64,000 nucleotides of DNA from Thiocystis violacea (GTDB taxonomy: Bacteria; Pseudomonadota; Gammaproteobacteria; Chromatiales; Chromatiaceae): the NCBI RefSeq assembly GCF_016583575.1, contig NZ_NRRG01000027.1, positions 1 to 64,000 on the forward strand, given 5' to 3'. The notes under the pieces were generated by a model. The model made no database searches. It was given only the letters and a program-made list of their open reading frames with translations, and was not told the DNA's origin. Below are positions 18,331 through 25,649 of this stretch, piece by piece. Position 1 is the first letter of the stretch. The number at the start of each line of letters is the position of its first letter. A program made the position numbers and the translations under genes.

Positions 18331-18837
18331 CTACGGACGGCATGCGGCAGGCATGTACTTGTCAAGGAGATCAGTATTGTTTGTCGCCGCAGTCGTCGCA
18401 CCGCTAGGGACTGTTCCGTTCCCGCAGACCCAAACAAGGCTACCTGCCGTGTTCGATGCCGAATAGATAGTTAGTGTTCCACCATTTATTTTGGCGTTAG
18501 CGGTGCCACCGTATAGAATATCGAACCAGAAAGCTCCATCTGAATCGTCAGAGCCGTTTTGTGTGACACTCGCCACATACGTGCCAACAATACTTGTAGG
18601 ATCCGTTGGAGTACCGAGCGAGTCCGCGATGTTTGCAGTCAGTGGTGCGCGCCCACGCTGAGACCAGAACTCACTGGCTGCGGTCTTCAGGTCTGCCGTC
18701 AGATTAATGCCTTCCACAACCTGTGAGCGGATCGTGAAATCCTGATAAGCCGGAATCGCAATCGCCGCCAAAATACCAATGATCGCCACAACGATCATGA
18801 GTTCGATCAGGGTAAAGCCTTGTTGGAACTTTTTCAT
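18331..18837 (-). CDS. pilA: Type IVa major pilin
   Basis: 168 residues starting [20 protein letters not shown]. The short basic leader ending in Gly7 is the prepilin peptidase site; Phe8 becomes the methylated N-terminus and Glu12 (position +5) is present. The hydrophobic alpha1 helix is followed by a globular domain. Two C-terminal cysteines (VWVCGNG and PAACRP) form the expected disulfide-bounded D-region. An AGAGATCC stretch precedes the ATG. The subunit assembles at the inner membrane into retractable fibres for twitching, adhesion and DNA uptake. Upstream features (sigma-54-like promoter, palindromes) suggest PilR/RpoN-type control. A terminator follows, so it is probably transcribed alone. 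Confidence 0.93.
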   Translation of the reverse strand: MKKFQQGFTLIELMIVVAIIGILAAIAIPAYQDFTIRSQVVEGINLTADLKTAASEFWSQRGRAPLTANIADSLGTPTDPTSIVGTYVASVTQNGSDDSDGAFWFDILYGGTANAKINGGTLTIYSASNTAGSLVWVCGNGTVPSGATTAATNNTDLLDKYMPAACRP

Positions 18838-18933
18838 GGATCTCTCCGCAATGGATGATGAAACCGTCTGGACGGGGAGGCCATTTCGGCCTGATGTATC
18901 GCCGCGCCGCCGAGGTCTCCCGCGCCTCATTAA

Positions 18934-18949
18934 AGCAGTTCGCATGCCA
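18934..18949 (-). promoter_or_regulatory. Sigma-54-type promoter of pilA
   Basis: On the minus strand the sequence reads TGGCATGCGAACTGCT, with GG and GC dinucleotides exactly 12 bases apart as in the -24/-12 consensus TGGCAC-N5-TTGCW. It lies about 97 bases upstream of the pilA ATG. Sigma-54 control of pilA through PilSR is established in Pseudomonas; its use here is inferred from the match and position. Confidence 0.65.
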
Positions 18950-19058
18950 CTCGCATGGATTTGTCGACTTACGATCCAAGTCCTCGCCATTGCTGGAGAT
19001 GACAGACTCCCTTCTTGCCTCGCCAGTCCCCGGCCGTTGAGATGGCACATCCCGCCTA

Positions 19059-19112
19059 TGACATCCGGAGCCGATGTCACACCCACCCCTATGACATCCG
19101 GGGTCGATGTCA
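19059..19112. promoter_or_regulatory. Pair of identical palindromes upstream of pilA (possible activator sites)
   Basis: Two copies of TGACATC-N7-GATGTCA lie at 19059-19079 and 19092-19112. The centres are 33 bases apart, about three helical turns, and lie about 130-165 bases upstream of the sigma-54-like promoter. Symmetric, phased sites at this distance are what an enhancer-binding activator such as PilR would need. The flanking sequence (CCTATGACATCCGG) is also repeated, so the unit is a 33-base tandem repeat. Confidence 0.5.
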
Positions 19113-19171
19113 CACCCCCTCCCGTGACGCGACCGCATCAGGTTTTGGTAGCGCCCCAATCGATAGAATTG

Positions 19172-19240
19172 CGTGGGAGCGGCTTTAAGCTGTGATGAGC
19201 GCCGACGCGAGGTTTTTCGCGGCTAAAAGCCGCTCCCACG
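19172..19240. repeat. REP-like inverted repeat
   Basis: CGTGGGAGCGGCTTTAAGC (19172-19190) and its near-perfect inverse GCTAAAAGCCGCTCCCACG (19222-19240) flank a 31-base spacer. The GTGGGAGCGGCTT head is typical of intergenic REP/BIME sequences in gammaproteobacteria. It is probably non-coding and lies between divergent genes. Confidence 0.6.
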
Positions 19241-19288
19241 GGTGTGCTCGTTTGTCGTCATCCTACGAATCAAGGCACTACCCAGGTT

Positions 19289-19385
19289 TTAAGGTGATTT
19301 CCGGAAAAGGAAGTACCCGTTATAGGGGCGGTTTAAATCGCCCCTACATGAGAGGTCGGGATACTGATTCTCGGAAATCACCTAA
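19289..19385. repeat. Small element bounded by inverted copies of a GGAAATCACCT motif
   Basis: AAGGTGATTTCCGG at 19291-19304 and its inverse TCGGAAATCACCT at 19371-19383 enclose a 24-base near-palindrome TAGGGGCG...CGCCCCTA (19323-19346). Related single motifs occur at 37748-37765 and 60706-60723. The sequence is non-coding and its origin is unknown. Confidence 0.5.
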
Positions 19386-19428
19386 ACTGAATGCCTCGCT
19401 CGTGCCCACCCGTCCTTGAGAGAAGCCC

Positions 19429-19998
19429 ATGCCTTCGATCAGTTTGAGTACCGCCTCATCCATCACCGGTCTGACCAAGCGCACGCTCTGGCGCCACATT
19501 GAACACGGCAGTCTGTCATCCATCAGCGCCCGTGAGCCGGGCGAGAAGACGCGGGTGCGGCTGGAGGATGTGTTGCCCCTGGCCTGCCTGCCACTGGAGC
19601 CGGAGGATCACGCGGTCATCCTCGAGGCCGATGGTGGCGACGCCGTGGCGCAGTGCGACCTGGCGCTGATGTTTCTCGCCGCCGACCGACCGGCGGATGC
19701 CGTACCCTGGCTCACGCTGGCCGCGAAGCCGTTCTATCCCGACGCCATGTGCTACCTGGGACGCGGCTATCTGTCGGGCGCGGGCGTGGCCCGTGACGAA
19801 GAGGCCGGGTTGATGTGGCTGAGTCATGCCGCGACCAAGGGGCATCCCCTCGCGCAGGCACTGACGCGGTTTTTGCAGAGCCCGGCGGGGCAGCAGCGAC
19901 TGGCGGCGCAGGACCAGGCCGCCCTCGACGCGGCGCTGGATGCGGTTGAGCGGCAGGTTCTTTTGAAGGTCATGCGAGAGACCGCCGACCCGGCCTGA
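19429..19998 (+). CDS. Sel1-repeat protein with N-terminal MerR-like helix-turn-helix
   Basis: 189 residues; a GAGAGAAG ribosome binding site precedes the ATG at 19429. The first ~50 residues (STASSITGLTKRTLWRHIEHGSL, RVRLEDVLPLA) look like an excisionase/MerR-type winged helix. Residues ~65-145 form Sel1/TPR-like repeats (GDAVAQCDLALMFLAADRP, PDAMCYLGRGYLSGAGVARD, AGLMWLSHAATKGHPLAQ). Sel1 repeats mediate protein contacts, so a role as a regulator or adaptor is possible, but none is known. The last ~35 codons are repeated, diverged, at 20145-20235 beyond an Rpn remnant, showing that rearrangement has touched its 3' end. Confidence 0.7.
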   Translation: MPSISLSTASSITGLTKRTLWRHIEHGSLSSISAREPGEKTRVRLEDVLPLACLPLEPEDHAVILEADGGDAVAQCDLALMFLAADRPADAVPWLTLAAKPFYPDAMCYLGRGYLSGAGVARDEEAGLMWLSHAATKGHPLAQALTRFLQSPAGQQRLAAQDQAALDAALDAVERQVLLKVMRETADPA

Positions 19999-20029
19999 GC
20001 CCTGGATGGCCGCGGCGAGCGGCGTTGCG

Positions 20030-20112
20030 AACGACTGGCGTGAGTCTCGGTGCTGGGCGGCCGCACGCAGGGCCTCGACCTGCTCGACGGTCAGCCCGGT
20101 GGCCTGGGCCAT
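20030..20112 (-). pseudogene. Remnant of an Rpn-family gene 3' end
   Basis: On the minus strand the frame reads MAQATGLTVEQVEALRAAAQ, matching the last ~20 residues of the complete Rpn genes nearby (AQATGLTLDQIQALREAD). Nothing upstream corresponds to the rest of the gene, so only the C-terminal helix survives. It lies between the Sel1-repeat gene and a fragment of that gene's 3' end. Confidence 0.6.
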
Positions 20113-20144
20113 ACAAAGCCAGAAAGGGCAGACGCTGCGGGGGG

Positions 20145-20240
20145 CCGGAGATCAAACCGCGCTGGATGCGGCGCTGGATCAGGTGGAAAGGGATGTGTTG
20201 TTGAAGGCGCTGAGAGAGACAGCCGATCCGACGTGGGGCG
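20145..20240 (+). pseudogene. Fragment duplicating the 3' end of the Sel1-repeat gene
   Basis: The plus strand encodes DQTALDAALDQVERDVLLKALRETADP, split here as DQTALDAALDQV then ERDVLLKALRETADP. This is clearly related to the last residues of the gene at 19429-19998 (DQAALDAALDAV, ERQVLLKVMRETADP). No start or N-terminal part is present. The substitutions show that the duplication is not recent. Confidence 0.6.
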
Positions 20241-20265
20241 GTGCGGATCCTACTACCTGGCTGTT

Positions 20266-20510
20266 GGTTCGATCCTCAGTGCCGGTCCGCCTCGCGCAGG
20301 GCTTGGATCTGATCGAGCGTCAAGCCCCGTGACCTGGGCGATCTGTGTGTCGCTGAGTACACCTAGCTTGAGGAGGTTGCGGGCGGTCTCCTGGCGGCCT
20401 TTCCGTACCCCGATTTGCTCGCCTTTCCGCACCCCAATCCGCTCGCCTTCCTGCCGCCCTTCCTGCCGCTCGCGCTTGGCCCAATTCTCCAGGTTCTCCG
20501 CCAGCATCGC
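20266..20510 (-). pseudogene. Second remnant of an Rpn-family gene 3' end
   Basis: The minus strand reads MLAENLENWAKRERQEGRQEG, then a repeat variant (ERIGVRKGEQIGVRKGRQ), then ETARNLLKLGVLSDTQIAQVTG. These match residues ~245-315 of the complete copies at 20542-21489. An extra base in a C-run near 20325 shifts the frame just before the end. The N-terminal nuclease domain is absent, so it is a decayed tail of a third array member. Confidence 0.65.
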
Positions 20511-20541
20511 TGTGTCCTCGATGAAGCTGTTGATTCGATCC

Positions 20542-21489
20542 TTAGTGCCGATCCGCCTCGCGCAGGGCTTGGATCTGATCGAGCGTCAAGCCCGTGGCCT
20601 GGGCGACCTGCCTGTCGCTGAGCAGGCCCAACTTGAGGAGGTTGCGGGCGGTCTCCTGGCGCCCTTCCTGGCGCCCTTCCTGCCGCCCTTCCTGGCGCCC
20701 TTCCTGCCGCTCGCGCTTGGCCCAATTCTCCAGGTTCTCCGCCAGCATCGCTTTATCCTCGATTAAGCTGTTGATTCGCTCCAGATCGATCCCGGCGCCC
20801 AGGCGCTGCAAGTGGCGCTTGAGCCAGCGGGTGATCAGCCGGTCGAGCCGCTCCTTGTTGGGGTCGGCCCGGAGGAGGCGCACCAGCCGCTCGACCGCCG
20901 CCTGCAACGCGAGCCGGTCCGCGGACGCCTGTTCGACCGCGAACACACCGCTCAGGGGGCTGTCGATCGCCGCCAGTTCTTCCGACGAGTAACGGCCCTC
21001 GTCGATCAGGTAGTAGCGCAGATGCGGCTGGTAGGCACGCAGGAACGCCGGCGGCTCCGGGCGCACCTGCTCATAGATATCCTCGGCCGCCGTCCAGCGC
21101 TTCGAGCCATTGTAGAGCACGATCGGCAGCAGCGGCGGCAGGCCCCGACTCGGAGTGGTCACCTTGGTCTTGAGCAGGTGGTCGTAGAAGCAGGCCACGT
21201 AATGCAGCAGCCGGATGGGCATCCGATGATCCACCCTGGACTGAAACTCCAGCAGCAGATAGACGAACACCCGCTGGGTGATGCCCTGCCAGCGCGCCTC
21301 GACCGACCAGACCACGTCCTCGAACTTTTCCTCGAACAGCGGGGTGATGTAGTTGCCGCTGTGATTCCGGAGCGTGGAGAAGTCCATCAGCGCCGCCACC
21401 TCGGGCGGGGCGAAGCCTTCGATCAGTTGTTGGACGAACTCCGGGTGGCTGAACAGCTCCTTGTAACCCGTGTCGTGAGGCTTGGCCAT
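20542..21489 (-). CDS. Rpn-family putative recombination-promoting nuclease (array copy A)
   Basis: 315 residues with the Rpn/Transposase_31 layout: DTGYKELFSHPEFVQQLIEGF at the start, VVWSVEARWQ and YLLLEFQSRVDHRMPIRLLHY (core ExQ strand of a PD-(D/E)XK nuclease), then LPIVLYNG. The end has a variable number of RQEG repeats (GRQEGRQEGRQEGRQ) and a short helix (ATGLTLDQIQALREAD). RpnA of E. coli is a calcium-stimulated DNA nuclease promoting recombination; activity here is inferred. The first ~240 residues are essentially identical in sequence to copy B (one base difference noted), while the C-terminal repeat count differs. Confidence 0.85.
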   Translation of the reverse strand: MAKPHDTGYKELFSHPEFVQQLIEGFAPPEVAALMDFSTLRNHSGNYITPLFEEKFEDVVWSVEARWQGITQRVFVYLLLEFQSRVDHRMPIRLLHYVACFYDHLLKTKVTTPSRGLPPLLPIVLYNGSKRWTAAEDIYEQVRPEPPAFLRAYQPHLRYYLIDEGRYSSEELAAIDSPLSGVFAVEQASADRLALQAAVERLVRLLRADPNKERLDRLITRWLKRHLQRLGAGIDLERINSLIEDKAMLAENLENWAKRERQEGRQEGRQEGRQEGRQETARNLLKLGLLSDRQVAQATGLTLDQIQALREADRH

Positions 21490-21683
21490 GCGCCGCTCCG
21501 CCTTAAGGTGATGACCACGACAAGTGCGTCGTCCTGGCCGGGGCGCACGATCCTATCGTGGACACGCCCCGGCCGGACGGGGGCCTTCGCCCTGCCTGGA
21601 ACCTGTTGCGCCTCGGGTTGAGTCCTGGAACCTGTCGGACGGGATGTATACCCCGTCCCGCTGGAAAGCCGCTGATCCGATTC

Positions 21684-22619
21684 TCAGGGGCGATCCGCCT
21701 CGCGTAGGGCTTGGATCTGATCGAGCGTCAGCCCCGTGGCCTGGGCGATCTGTGCATCGCTGAGCAGGCCCAACTTGAGGAGGTTGCGGGCGGTCTCCTG
21801 TCGCCCTTCCCGCCGCCCTTCCTGGCGCCCTTCCTGCCGCTCGCGCTTGGCCCAATTCTCCAGGTTCTCCGCCAGCATCGCTTTATCCTCGATTAAGCTG
21901 TTGATTCGCTCCAGATCGATCCCGGCGCCCAGGCGCTGCAAGTGGCGCTTGAGCCAGCGGGTGATCAGCCGGTCGAGCCGCTCCTTGTTGGGGTCGGCCC
22001 GGAGGAGGCGCACCAGCCGCTCGACCGCCGCCTGCAACGCGAGCCGGTCCGCGGACGCCTGTTCGACCGCGAACACACCGCTCAGGGGGCTGTCGATCGC
22101 CGCCAGTTCTTCCGACGAGTAACGGCCCTCGTCGATCAGGTAGTAGCGCAGATGCGGCTGGTAGGCACGCAGGAACGCCGGCGGCTCCGGGCGCACCTGC
22201 TCATAGATATCCTCGGCCGCCGTCCAGCGCTTCGAGCCATTGTAGAGCACGATCGGCAGCAGCGGCGGCAGGCCCCGACTCGGAGTGGTCACCTTGGTCT
22301 TGAGCAGGTGGTCGTAGAAGCAGGCCACGTAATGCAGCAGCCGGATGGGCATCCGATGATCCACCCTGGACTGAAACTCCAGCAGCAGATAGACGAACAC
22401 CCGCTGGGTGATCCCCTGCCAGCGCGCCTCGACCGACCAGACCACGTCCTCGAACTTTTCCTCGAACAGCGGGGTGATGTAGTTGCCGCTGTGATTCCGG
22501 AGCGTGGAGAAGTCCATCAGCGCCGCCACCTCGGGCGGGGCGAAGCCTTCGATCAGTTGTTGGACGAACTCCGGGTGGCTGAACAGCTCCTTGTAACCCG
22601 TGTCGTGAGGCTTGGCCAT
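21684..22619 (-). CDS. Rpn-family putative recombination-promoting nuclease (array copy B)
   Basis: 311 residues, a near-identical tandem copy of the gene at 20542-21489, offset by 1130 bases. The only difference seen in the N-terminal and central region is at 22410 (C here, G at 21280). The RQEG repeat block is shorter (GRQEGRREGRQ), and the last ~40 codons carry several substitutions. About 175 bases upstream of the ATG are also duplicated (21490-21664 and 22620-22794), so each copy carries the same leader. Such identity implies recent duplication or ongoing gene conversion. Confidence 0.85.
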   Translation of the reverse strand: MAKPHDTGYKELFSHPEFVQQLIEGFAPPEVAALMDFSTLRNHSGNYITPLFEEKFEDVVWSVEARWQGITQRVFVYLLLEFQSRVDHRMPIRLLHYVACFYDHLLKTKVTTPSRGLPPLLPIVLYNGSKRWTAAEDIYEQVRPEPPAFLRAYQPHLRYYLIDEGRYSSEELAAIDSPLSGVFAVEQASADRLALQAAVERLVRLLRADPNKERLDRLITRWLKRHLQRLGAGIDLERINSLIEDKAMLAENLENWAKRERQEGRQEGRREGRQETARNLLKLGLLSDAQIAQATGLTLDQIQALREADRP

Positions 22620-23007
22620 GCGCCGCTCCGCCTTAAGGTGATGACCACGACAAGTGCGTCGTCCTGGCCGGGGCGCACGATCCTATCGTGGACACGCCCC
22701 GGCCGGACGGGGGCCTTCGCCCTGCCTGGAACCTGTTGCGCCTCGGGTTGAGTCCTGGAACCTGTCGGACGGGATGTATACCCCGTCCCGCTGGCAACCG
22801 CTTCCCCGGCCAGACGGAGCCTTCGCCCCATCCGGAATATTTTACTCCGCTGGCTCCTTGAACGTGCGGGACCGGTTGAATACCTCGTCCCGCTGGAAAG
22901 CCGCTGATCCGATCTCGCGGCTCGTCCGGGTGGCGCGGTCTGTCTCTTGAGCCTCGGAGCGTACAGGATGGGTTTCGCTTCGCTCTGCCCATCCTACAGG
23001 GGATCGA
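22620..23007. other. Leader of the Rpn array plus repeat debris
   Basis: 22620-22794 repeats the leader of copy A. A further copy of its edge (CGTCCCGCTGGAAAGCCGCTGATCCGAT) occurs at about 22889-22916, split here only for position. 22961-22997 is a hairpin. No gene is seen. Confidence 0.6.
22961..22997. repeat. Hairpin repeat after opgH
   Basis: AGGATGGG (22965-22972) pairs with CCCATCCT (22988-22995), with outer GTA/TAC extending the stem and a purine/pyrimidine loop TTTCGCTTCGCTCTG. This is a common intergenic repeat form in gammaproteobacteria. It lies just past the opgH stop codon and could help end transcription, although no T-run follows. Confidence 0.45.
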
Positions 23008-25080
23008 TCAGGAATCCGGACGGCTCGCCCCGTCCGCCCACAAGAGCGTATGCAACTCCTGGAGTCCGTCGCGGTGGGAGAGCAGCGCGCGTTTTTCGTT
23101 TGGGTTCAGGCTGTTCGGTCCCTCGTCCTGGAGCTGGAAGATGAGTCCCTCCAGATAGTGGCGCCGACGCCGGCTCGGGCGCTCGTCGGGGAGCAGCGAG
23201 GCGTGCAGGGCGTGAACGCAGGGATCCAGCACGGCCCTGGACCAGAGATCGAGATCCTTGGGTCCGGCGCAGGAACAGGGTCGCGGATTGGCCAGGTTTT
23301 CGTCCAATGCGCGGAGCACGCGGGGTTCGTCGGTTTCCTCAGGAGTCATGAAAAGCCCGGCGCGACGCGCCAGGAGACCGAGCGAGGTGCGGCTGGTGAT
23401 CATGGAGACCGGAATGGAGAGCGCGAGCCCGGCCAGCACCGGGGTGAACCACCAGAAGAAGGCCGGGACATAGGTATAGGTGACCAGCCCGGCGATCAGG
23501 GCGATCAGGGTGTGGAGACCATGGGCGCCGAGGGCCTGGCCGAACCCCGTCTGATGGTCGCCGCGCTGCTGGGTCGGCCAACCCACGGAGGTACGTAGCA
23601 GGATGGCCGCCACGAATTTGCTCTGAAACAGCATCAGGACCGGGGCGAGCAGCACCGACAGAAGACTCTCGATTAGCACGCTGAGACTGGCCCGCGCCAG
23701 TCCGCCGAAACGCCGCGCCTGTTCCGGATGGACGGCGAGCAACACCAGGGCGAGCAGCTTGGGCAGGAAGAGCATGATGAGCGTGAACCAGAGCACGGTC
23801 GCCATCTCGACGGTGTAGGACGCCGGCCAGACCGGCAGCACGCTCTCGCCGAGGAAATAGACCGGCGCGGTCCGGCTCTGGAGATAGGCCTCGATACCGG
23901 TCGCGACGAGAAAGATGAGCCAGAGCGGTGAAGCCAGATAGGACATGACGCCCATTGCGAAATGGATGCGACTGAGCGACTTGAAGCCCGCCGCCAGAAC
24001 CAGGCGCGCGTGCTGGAGATTGCCCTGGCACCAGCGCCGGTCGCGCTTGGCGTAGTCGATCAGGGTCGGTGGGATCTCCTCGTAACTGCCGCCGAGGTCG
24101 TCGGCCAGACGCACCTTCCAGCCCGCGCGCGCCAGCAGCGCCGCTTCCACGAAGTCGTGGCTCAGGATGTCGCCGCCGAAGGGCTCGCGTCCCGGCAGCT
24201 TGGGCAGACCGCAATGCGCGGCGAAGGGCTCGACCCGGAGGATGGCGTTGTGCCCCCAGAAATTGGCCGTGCCTCCCTGCCAGTAGGACAGTCCGGCGGC
24301 GAACATGCGTCCATAAAGACTGCCGGCGAATTGCAGCATGCGCGCGAATAGCGACGAGCGGTTGACCGGAACCGGTGGAACCTGGAGCAGGGCTAGGCTG
24401 GGGTCGGCCTCCATGCGGCGCACCATCTCCACCAGGGTCTCGCCGGTCATGATGCTGTCGGCGTCGAGCACGATCATGTAGCGGTAGCGAGCGCCCCAGT
24501 CGCGGCAGAAATCCGCCAGATTGCCGCTCTTGCGCGCGGTGTTCTCCACCCGGTTGCGGTAGAAGAGCCGCGTCGAGTCTCCCAGCTCGCGCGCCCAGCG
24601 GCGCCATTGGAGTTCCTCTTGGATCCAGGTATCCGGATCGCGGGTGTCGCTCAGGATGAAGATCTCGAATCCCTGGTGCCGTCCGGTCTCCAGCAGCGAC
24701 TGGTGCATGGCGCGCAGACCGGCGAAGACCCGCTCGGGATCCTCGTTGTAGACCGGCATCACCAGCGCGGTGCGAAAGGGTTCGCCGGAGGCTTCCCGTC
24801 CCGCTGGCGGGATGGCGGCGTCCAGGTCGGCCGCGAGGGTCTCCGGGCGCCTCAGAAGACGCGCGAAGCCGATGGCCGCGGTCCAGAAGGAGGCGCTGAT
24901 CCAGAGGATCAGGATCGCGTAGAGGATCAGCAGCAGCAGTTCGAGCGGGGTGGTTCCGCGGTCCTGGATCGCCGCCGAGAGCAGGGACATGGCGGCCAGC
25001 GTGGTTAGGATGACCAGGGAGAAAAAGATCGGCCGGTGGAGATGTCTCCCCATTCCGACGAGATGACCGATGAGGCTCAA
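23008..25080 (-). CDS. opgH: Glucans biosynthesis glucosyltransferase OpgH (MdoH), short form
   Basis: 690 residues of a family-2 membrane glucosyltransferase that makes the beta-1,2-linked backbone of osmoregulated periplasmic glucans. It shows paired helices near the start (FFSLVILTTLAAMSLLSA, LLLLILYAILILWISASFW), the catalytic acids in VLDADSIMTGETL, SHDFVEAALLARAGW, and the product-binding RRWCQGNLQH motif, then several C-terminal helices. E. coli OpgH is about 850 residues; the ~150-residue cytoplasmic N-terminal region is missing here, and a separate 190-residue gene (25077-25649) lies directly upstream with a 4-base ATGA overlap. The operon order is opgG, small gene, opgH. Confidence 0.92.
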   Translation of the reverse strand: MSLIGHLVGMGRHLHRPIFFSLVILTTLAAMSLLSAAIQDRGTTPLELLLLILYAILILWISASFWTAAIGFARLLRRPETLAADLDAAIPPAGREASGEPFRTALVMPVYNEDPERVFAGLRAMHQSLLETGRHQGFEIFILSDTRDPDTWIQEELQWRRWARELGDSTRLFYRNRVENTARKSGNLADFCRDWGARYRYMIVLDADSIMTGETLVEMVRRMEADPSLALLQVPPVPVNRSSLFARMLQFAGSLYGRMFAAGLSYWQGGTANFWGHNAILRVEPFAAHCGLPKLPGREPFGGDILSHDFVEAALLARAGWKVRLADDLGGSYEEIPPTLIDYAKRDRRWCQGNLQHARLVLAAGFKSLSRIHFAMGVMSYLASPLWLIFLVATGIEAYLQSRTAPVYFLGESVLPVWPASYTVEMATVLWFTLIMLFLPKLLALVLLAVHPEQARRFGGLARASLSVLIESLLSVLLAPVLMLFQSKFVAAILLRTSVGWPTQQRGDHQTGFGQALGAHGLHTLIALIAGLVTYTYVPAFFWWFTPVLAGLALSIPVSMITSRTSLGLLARRAGLFMTPEETDEPRVLRALDENLANPRPCSCAGPKDLDLWSRAVLDPCVHALHASLLPDERPSRRRRHYLEGLIFQLQDEGPNSLNPNEKRALLSHRDGLQELHTLLWADGASRPDS

Positions 25081-25649
25081 GAATGTTCTCCAGCCGGGTG
25101 GGTTCGTCCGCCCGAACGGCCAAGCAGCCAGTCGAGGACGGCGGCGAACCGGCGCCGTAAGCGATAACAGCAGAGGTCGATCCGGTTCGGCTCCATGACG
25201 AGTGGCGCGCGCTCCGGCACCGGGACCAGACGCGCGGCGCGGATCGCCGCGCCCGGTGAGTCCTCCGTGAATCCGGCCCAGCGGGCGCTCCAGCCGGGCA
25301 CGGATCCGCCGAGCACCGAGGCACGCGCCGCGCAGAGGGTGTCGGCGTCGATGTCACCGCCCAGCTCCTGGGTCAGCCAGCGATCGAGCAGGGCGCCGAT
25401 CTCCTCGATCGCCGCCTCCACCGGATCCTCCAGCGGCATGGCACAGGCCCGTGCCTCGGCGGTCAGGCGTACCTGCTCGCACAGCGACGCGATCTCGGCT
25501 GGATCCTTGACCCCCATGGCCTGGAGATAGTCATCCAGGCGCGCGGCGGCCCGTTGCCAATCGGTCTGGTCCAATCCCAGGACGGCCGGCTGCGTGGATA
25601 GGCCATCGCCGCCGTTCGATGTCGTGATGGGTGTTATTCCCGAACCCAT
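25077..25649 (-). CDS. Small protein between opgG and opgH (possible split-off OpgH N-terminal region)
   Basis: 190 residues, soluble, with no signal peptide. It is predicted mostly helical (WQRAAARLDDYLQAMGVKD, IASLCEQVRLTAEARACAMP) and has a C-terminal arginine-rich stretch (CCYRLRRRFAAVLDWLL). It overlaps opgG by 16 bases at its start and opgH by 4 bases at its end, so the three genes are translationally coupled. In E. coli the N-terminal cytoplasmic part of OpgH carries a regulatory region that binds FtsZ, and this OpgH lacks that region. The small protein might supply an equivalent function as a separate chain. No homology could be confirmed by eye. Confidence 0.6.
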   Translation of the reverse strand: MGSGITPITTSNGGDGLSTQPAVLGLDQTDWQRAAARLDDYLQAMGVKDPAEIASLCEQVRLTAEARACAMPLEDPVEAAIEEIGALLDRWLTQELGGDIDADTLCAARASVLGGSVPGWSARWAGFTEDSPGAAIRAARLVPVPERAPLVMEPNRIDLCCYRLRRRFAAVLDWLLGRSGGRTHPAGEHS

